A stretch of 64,000 nucleotides of DNA from Planctomycetota bacterium (GTDB lineage Bacteria; Planctomycetota; SZUA-567; H5-PLA8). A model generated the notes under the pieces. The model searched no databases. It was not told the origin of the DNA and saw nothing but the letters and a program-made list of their open reading frames with translations. A program made the position numbers and the translations under genes. The DNA is taken from assembly GCA_023150555.1 (NCBI GenBank), contig JAKLKQ010000001.1:62001-126000 (forward strand), read 5' to 3'. Shown in pieces: positions 60,739 to 64,000 of this stretch; position 1 is the first letter of the stretch; each line of letters starts with the position of its first letter.

Positions 60739-61890
60739 CTACGCCAGCAGCGCGTAGCTGCCGGCGGCCAGGGCCGCGGCGAGGGGCAGCGTCAGGAGCC
60801 AGCTCAGCACGATCTGCCCGCAGACCCTTTTGTCTGCGCTCCCGCTGACCAGACCCACGCCGAAGAGCGAGCCCACGGAAACGTGCGTGGTGCTGACGGG
60901 CATCCCGGCGACGCTCGCGCCGATCACCAGTCCCGCGGTCACGACGTTCGCGGTAAAGCCCTGCCCGTGGTTGAGCGGCGTGATGCGTTTGCTCATCGTC
61001 TCGGCCACGCGCCGCGCATGCAGCACGCCGCCCAGCGCCATGCATACCGCCACCGCCGCCGCCAGCGCGGCGTGCGGCCACGCCACGCCCAGCGCGCGCA
61101 GGACTAGCAGCAGGCCGACGATCTTGGGCGTGTCGTTCAGGCCGCGCGCGAAGCTGACCGCGCCGGCGCTGAGGAGATGCAGCGCGTCGAGCGCTTTCTG
61201 GGCGTTGAGGCCCCAGTAGGTGCCGGCGTAGCGCATCGCGCAGGCGTTCTCGTTCGAGATGCCCGCGGAGAACATCGGCACCGGCGCGGGCATGGGCGCG
61301 GGAACGACGGCCACGCTGTCCAGGCGCACGCCGGCGGCAACGGGCACCGGGACGGGCGCAGCGGCCTCGCCCACGCAGAGGCACGACTCGCAGGTGACGC
61401 CGCTGCGCACGCGTAGCTTGTGGAGGATCAGGTACAGCACCGCGCCGCCGGCGAGCGCCAGAAGCGGGCTGAGCAGCAGCGGCAGGAAGAACGCGCCGCC
61501 CAGCTTAGCGAAATCGAGTTCGGTGCCCGCCGCCACCAGCCCCGCGCCGACCAGCGCTCCGGTAAGGCCGTGCGTAGTCGAGATGGGGAAGCCCAGGCGC
61601 GTGGCCAGGATCACCGTCGCCGCCGCACCCAGCGCCACGGCGGCCAGAAAAGCCGGACCGGCGACCCAGGCGTCGGGAACCAGGCCCTTGCCGGAGAAGT
61701 TTTCCACCAGCGCGCCGGCGAGGAAGATCGAGGAGACCGAGCCGGCAAAGGTGGCCAGCGTCGCGAAAGCCAGCGCGCGGCGGTAGGCAAGCGCGCCGCA
61801 GCCGAAGAGCGTGGCGACGCCCTTGAAGTTGTCGTTGGCGCCGTTGCTGTAGGCGAGGAAACAGACGGCTATCAGCAGCAGGATCAGCAT
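60739..61890 (-). CDS. Inorganic phosphate transporter, PiT family
   Basis: 383 residues, about ten membrane helices in two repeats. Both PiT signatures are present: SNGANDNFKG near the N-terminus and ARGLNDTPK in the second half, with PISTTHG and PVSTTHV. Low-affinity phosphate (metal-phosphate) symport is the known function. The central cytoplasmic or periplasmic loop holds a Cys cluster (TCESCLCVGE) and a Pro/Val/Ala-rich string (PVPVPVAAG and PMPAPVPMF). No PhoU-like gene is next to it. Its start is 78 nt from the ferritin stop on the same strand. Confidence 0.9.
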   Translation of the reverse strand: MLILLLIAVCFLAYSNGANDNFKGVATLFGCGALAYRRALAFATLATFAGSVSSIFLAGALVENFSGKGLVPDAWVAGPAFLAAVALGAAATVILATRLGFPISTTHGLTGALVGAGLVAAGTELDFAKLGGAFFLPLLLSPLLALAGGAVLYLILHKLRVRSGVTCESCLCVGEAAAPVPVPVAAGVRLDSVAVVPAPMPAPVPMFSAGISNENACAMRYAGTYWGLNAQKALDALHLLSAGAVSFARGLNDTPKIVGLLLVLRALGVAWPHAALAAAVAVCMALGGVLHARRVAETMSKRITPLNHGQGFTANVVTAGLVIGASVAGMPVSTTHVSVGSLFGVGLVSGSADKRVCGQIVLSWLLTLPLAAALAAGSYALLA

Positions 61891-61935
61891 CGAAAGGACT
61901 CCGGGCTCAGGCCGCTTTCATGTGCCCAAGCCAGT

Positions 61936-61968
61936 GGGAAATTCCCCGACGCCTGATTTTCCGGCGTC
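61936..61968 (-). terminator. Hairpin after ferritin
   Basis: GACGCC (61948-61953)...GGCGTC (61963-61968) directly follows the ferritin stop; GGGAAATTCCC lies beyond. No T run is seen, so terminator function is weak. Confidence 0.3.
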
Positions 61969-62481
61969 CTATTCGGCGGCAGCCTCGCCGTCGCCGGTGC
62001 GCTTGCCCAGCTCCTGGTCGATCAGCAGCAGGCCCTGGCCGTCCTTGCCGGCGATCTTGATGCGGCGGATGCAGCGGTTGAAGAGCGCTTCCTCTTCCAG
62101 CTGCTCGGTGACGAACCACTGAAGGAAGACGCGCGTGCCGGCGTGCTTCTCGGCGATGGCCAGGTCCAGCAGCTTGTTGATCTCGCTGGAGACGTTCTGT
62201 TCCTGCTTCAGGCTGGCTTCGAAGACGTCGAGCGGGCTCTTGTAGGACTGGCGCGGGGCGGCGACGTCGGCAAGCTTGGCTTGGCCGCCGGCATCCTGGA
62301 TGAAGTTGAAGAACTTCATCGCGTGGGTCAGCTCCTCTTTCGCCTGGATGCTGTAGAAGTTGGCGAAACCCGGCAGCTCCTCGGTCTCGAAGTGCGCCAC
62401 CGCGGCGAGGTAGCTGTAGGCGCTGTGGAACTCCAGGTTCATGTGCTTGTTCAGGGCGTCGTTGAGCTTCTTGCTCAGCAT
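61969..62481 (-). CDS. ftnA: Ferritin (non-haem iron storage)
   Basis: 170 residues, the usual bacterial ferritin length. Four-helix bundle with ferroxidase ligands visible: Glu in NLEFHSAYSYLAA, the E-x-x-H in AKEELTHAMKFF, Glu in SLKQEQNVSSEIN, and QWFVTEQLEEE. It stores iron as a ferric mineral in the cytoplasm and limits oxidative damage. GAGGAGAG precedes ATG 62481. The gene lies between the phosphate carrier and a bactofilin on the same strand. Confidence 0.95.
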   Translation of the reverse strand: MLSKKLNDALNKHMNLEFHSAYSYLAAVAHFETEELPGFANFYSIQAKEELTHAMKFFNFIQDAGGQAKLADVAAPRQSYKSPLDVFEASLKQEQNVSSEINKLLDLAIAEKHAGTRVFLQWFVTEQLEEEALFNRCIRRIKIAGKDGQGLLLIDQELGKRTGDGEAAAE

Positions 62482-62578
62482 GGAAGCGCTCTCCTCATGA
62501 GTGTTTTTCGTGGCAGACCCAAGCTACCGGCCCCGCGCCGGAGGCGCAACCGACGTTCAACGAGACGATAGGCCCTGC

Positions 62579-62620
62579 AAAAAAGGGAAGCGGAGGCTGC
62601 CCAAAGTGGCCTGCCTCCGC
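62579..62620 (-). terminator. Terminator of the bactofilin gene
   Basis: Stem GCGGAGGC (62590-62597)...GCCTCCGC (62613-62620), followed on the minus strand by TTCCCTTTTTT. Confidence 0.75.
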
Positions 62621-62667
62621 GGAGGAGAAGCATTGAGGAAGGGCCGCGCGAAGTGCGCGGGGAAGAC

Positions 62668-63108
62668 TTAGTTCTTCACCAGCACACCGCCGTTGCCGTT
62701 TCCGGCGCCGACGGCGGAGAGGGTGTTCAGGCGGTTGACGCTGGCGCTGGATTCGCTCTTGCTGCCGCCTTTGGCACCGACGGTGACGTTGCCGCTGAAG
62801 GTAGCGCCGTCGTTGATGACGAGCTTCTTGGCGCTGAGGTCGCCGGTGACTTCGGCGCCGGCTTCGACCTGCACGCGGTCGCTGGCGGTGATGTTGCCGT
62901 CGACCTTGCCCTCTATGACGACGGTGCCGGCGGTGATGTCGGCCTTGAACTGGCCGCTCTTGCCGACGAAGACTTTGCCTTCGGTCTCGACGGAGCCTTC
63001 GATCTTTCCGTCGACGCGGATGCCCTTCTCGACCTTGATCTCGCCCTTGATCTCGGCGTCCGCCCCGATGACGGTCGCGCAGTCTGCTGCCAGGTTCGCT
63101 TCGGCCAT
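62668..63108 (-). CDS. Bactofilin (polymer-forming cytoskeletal protein)
   Basis: 146 residues from ATG 63108, which has GGAGG 8 nt upstream. The middle is a regular beta-helix of short Gly/Val repeats typical of bactofilins: TVIGADAEIKGEIKVEKGIR, VDGKIEGSVETEGKVFVGKS, ADITAGTVVIEGKVDGNITA, AEVTGDLSAKKLVI. The tail (110-146) is Gly/Ser/Asn-rich and disordered. It polymerises without nucleotide and organises envelope or cell-shape functions. Members are often near M23 peptidases, but none is seen here. Confidence 0.92.
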   Translation of the reverse strand: MAEANLAADCATVIGADAEIKGEIKVEKGIRVDGKIEGSVETEGKVFVGKSGQFKADITAGTVVIEGKVDGNITASDRVQVEAGAEVTGDLSAKKLVINDGATFSGNVTVGAKGGSKSESSASVNRLNTLSAVGAGNGNGGVLVKN

Positions 63109-63415
63109 ACCCAAGTCCTCCGAGCTGCCCGCAGGCAGCAAGCCCATCCCCCCGCCGTAAATCGTTGTCCGCCCCAGACCTGCCGGGACGTTGTGGAAAG
63201 TATCGTCCGGCGGCTTCAGCGCCTTGATGCAATCCGCCCAAATTCCGGCCTCTCCAAGAGCCCCGAATCCGGCCTAATGCACCGTGCATAACCCCTTACG
63301 GAATCTGGAATTACTTGACCCGATTCGCACGACAAACCTATGGCAGTCTGTTACCATGTCACATTGTGCATTGCGGCACCCAGGAACCCAACGCGAGCAG
63401 CATCACGAGACGACA
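63109..63415. promoter_or_regulatory. Divergent region between bactofilin and kinase
   Basis: A candidate kinase promoter is TTGACC (63315-63320), 18 nt, TATGGC (63339-63344). The palindrome ATGCAC-C-GTGCAT lies near 63276-63288. Nothing else gene-like. Confidence 0.45.
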
Positions 63416-64000
63416 ATGAACCGCAGGCGCAAGACCACCGGTTCCCAAGAGATCCTGCAGACGCCGGCGGGCGACCTCGGCGCGCTGGCCGTCGAACGCG
63501 GCTACTGCACGCCCGAGCAACTCGCGGAGGCCCAGCGGCAGGCCCAGTCCACCGGCGCCGACCTGTCCACCGTGCTCCTGGAAAGCGGTTCCGTCACCCT
63601 CCAGCAGGTGCGCGCGCTCGAACGCGCCGTGCGCGGGGCGACGGTGATCGGCGGCTTCGAGATCCTCGAGAAGGTCGGCCAGGGCGGCATGGGCGCGGTC
63701 TTCCGCGCGCGGCAGATCAACATGGACCGCGTGGTGGCGCTGAAGATCCTGCCGCCGCACCTGGCCAAGGACCAGGCCTTCAAGCAGCGCTTCCTGCGCG
63801 AGGCGCGCCTGAGTGCCAAGCTCAACCACCTGAACATCATCAACGGCATCGACTGCGGCGAAGCCGGCGGCTACACGTTCTTCGCGATGGAGTTCATCGA
63901 CGGCTACTCCGTGCACAAGCTCCTGCGCGACCGCAAGCCCATCGAACTGGAAGAGTGCTACCGCATCGTCCGGCAGATCGCCGACGCCCTGGTCTACGCC
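63416..64000 (+). CDS. Ser/Thr protein kinase, N-terminal part (cut by window end)
   Basis: 195 codons from ATG 63416 running off the window. A 78-residue N-terminal region (LGALAVERGYCTPEQLAEAQ, LSTVLLESGSVTLQQVRALE) is the helical domain often put before planctomycete kinases. The kinase domain follows: glycine loop EKVGQGGMGAVFRARQ, VAIK-type lysine in RVVALKILPPHLA, and the C-helix Glu in RFLREARLSAKL. The catalytic loop and C-terminal domains lie beyond the window. Hanks-type kinases of this style signal to cell division, development or stress responses. The opening phosphorylation target is unknown. Confidence 0.92.
   Translation, partial: MNRRRKTTGSQEILQTPAGDLGALAVERGYCTPEQLAEAQRQAQSTGADLSTVLLESGSVTLQQVRALERAVRGATVIGGFEILEKVGQGGMGAVFRARQINMDRVVALKILPPHLAKDQAFKQRFLREARLSAKLNHLNIINGIDCGEAGGYTFFAMEFIDGYSVHKLLRDRKPIELEECYRIVRQIADALVYA

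Overview
The window is GC-rich and looks like a chromosome segment of a Planctomycetota-type (PVC-group) bacterium. Evidence: a Ser/Thr kinase with a planctomycete-style N-terminal region; several small membrane proteins opening with an F-x-L/Y-x-x-x-D-L-L segment; many PQQ-propeller, FG-GAP and beta-helix secreted proteins; a bactofilin; a Bacteroidetes/Chlamydiae-type SdhCA pair; DUF4254, DUF4197 and DUF2950-like proteins; weak or absent Shine-Dalgarno sites at many starts; and scattered Gfo/Idh/MocA oxidoreductases. Taxonomy is inferred from protein style only.

Layout. 0-8 kb: sdhC-sdhA (minus, sdhA cut by the window edge), typA/bipA, an HD hydrolase, a Gfo/Idh/MocA oxidoreductase and an MFS carrier. 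8-12 kb: three tandem secreted alpha/beta hydrolases. 12-15 kb: endonuclease III, a small heavy-metal-binding protein and a secreted helical-repeat protein. 14.9-15.7 kb: a gene-free stretch with a dispersed repeat (copy 1). 15.7-20 kb: five tandem DUF2950-like paralogues whose conserved core starts with a pilin-type helix. 20-26.6 kb: a second Gfo/Idh/MocA protein, a membrane protein, dnaE and a DUF4254 protein. 26.8-28.7 kb: a tiny lipoprotein and an M48 protease fused to DUF4197. 28.8-45.4 kb: nine co-directional minus-strand genes (amidohydrolase, ABC exporter, metallophosphoesterase, Rph-like dikinase, EMC3/DUF106-like membrane protein, PQQ propeller, FG-GAP protein, RIFT-barrel/PcRGLX-like protein, GH123-like protein). 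A beta-helix protein diverges from that block and converges on a zinc alcohol dehydrogenase. 49.1-52.6 kb: tRNA-Leu(UAA), an EamA carrier, and a small repressor island (S24-type repressor facing a frameshifted ORF, an HExxH protein and a sigma-region-2-like protein). 52.6-53.4 kb: repeat copy 2. 53.4-56.5 kb: a lower-GC propeller protein, a zinc-ribbon/HEMGH membrane protein and three small paralogous membrane proteins. 56.5-64 kb: methyltransferase, KDG-type sugar kinase, a protein with ten 27-residue repeats, PiT phosphate carrier, ferritin, bactofilin and the start of a Ser/Thr kinase.

How they work together. The 39-47.9 kb genes (GH123-like, PcRGLX-like, FG-GAP, beta-helix) form a plausible extracellular polysaccharide-processing set without SusC/D-type transporters; the KDG-type kinase at 57-58 kb could act downstream of uronate catabolism, but it is far away and the link is inference. 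The strongest candidates for undescribed biology are the pilin-derived DUF2950 array, the repressor island with its operator half-sites, the paired dispersed repeat element, the M48-DUF4197 fusion and the EMC3-like protein. No CRISPR array, transposase, integrase or rRNA gene was seen.
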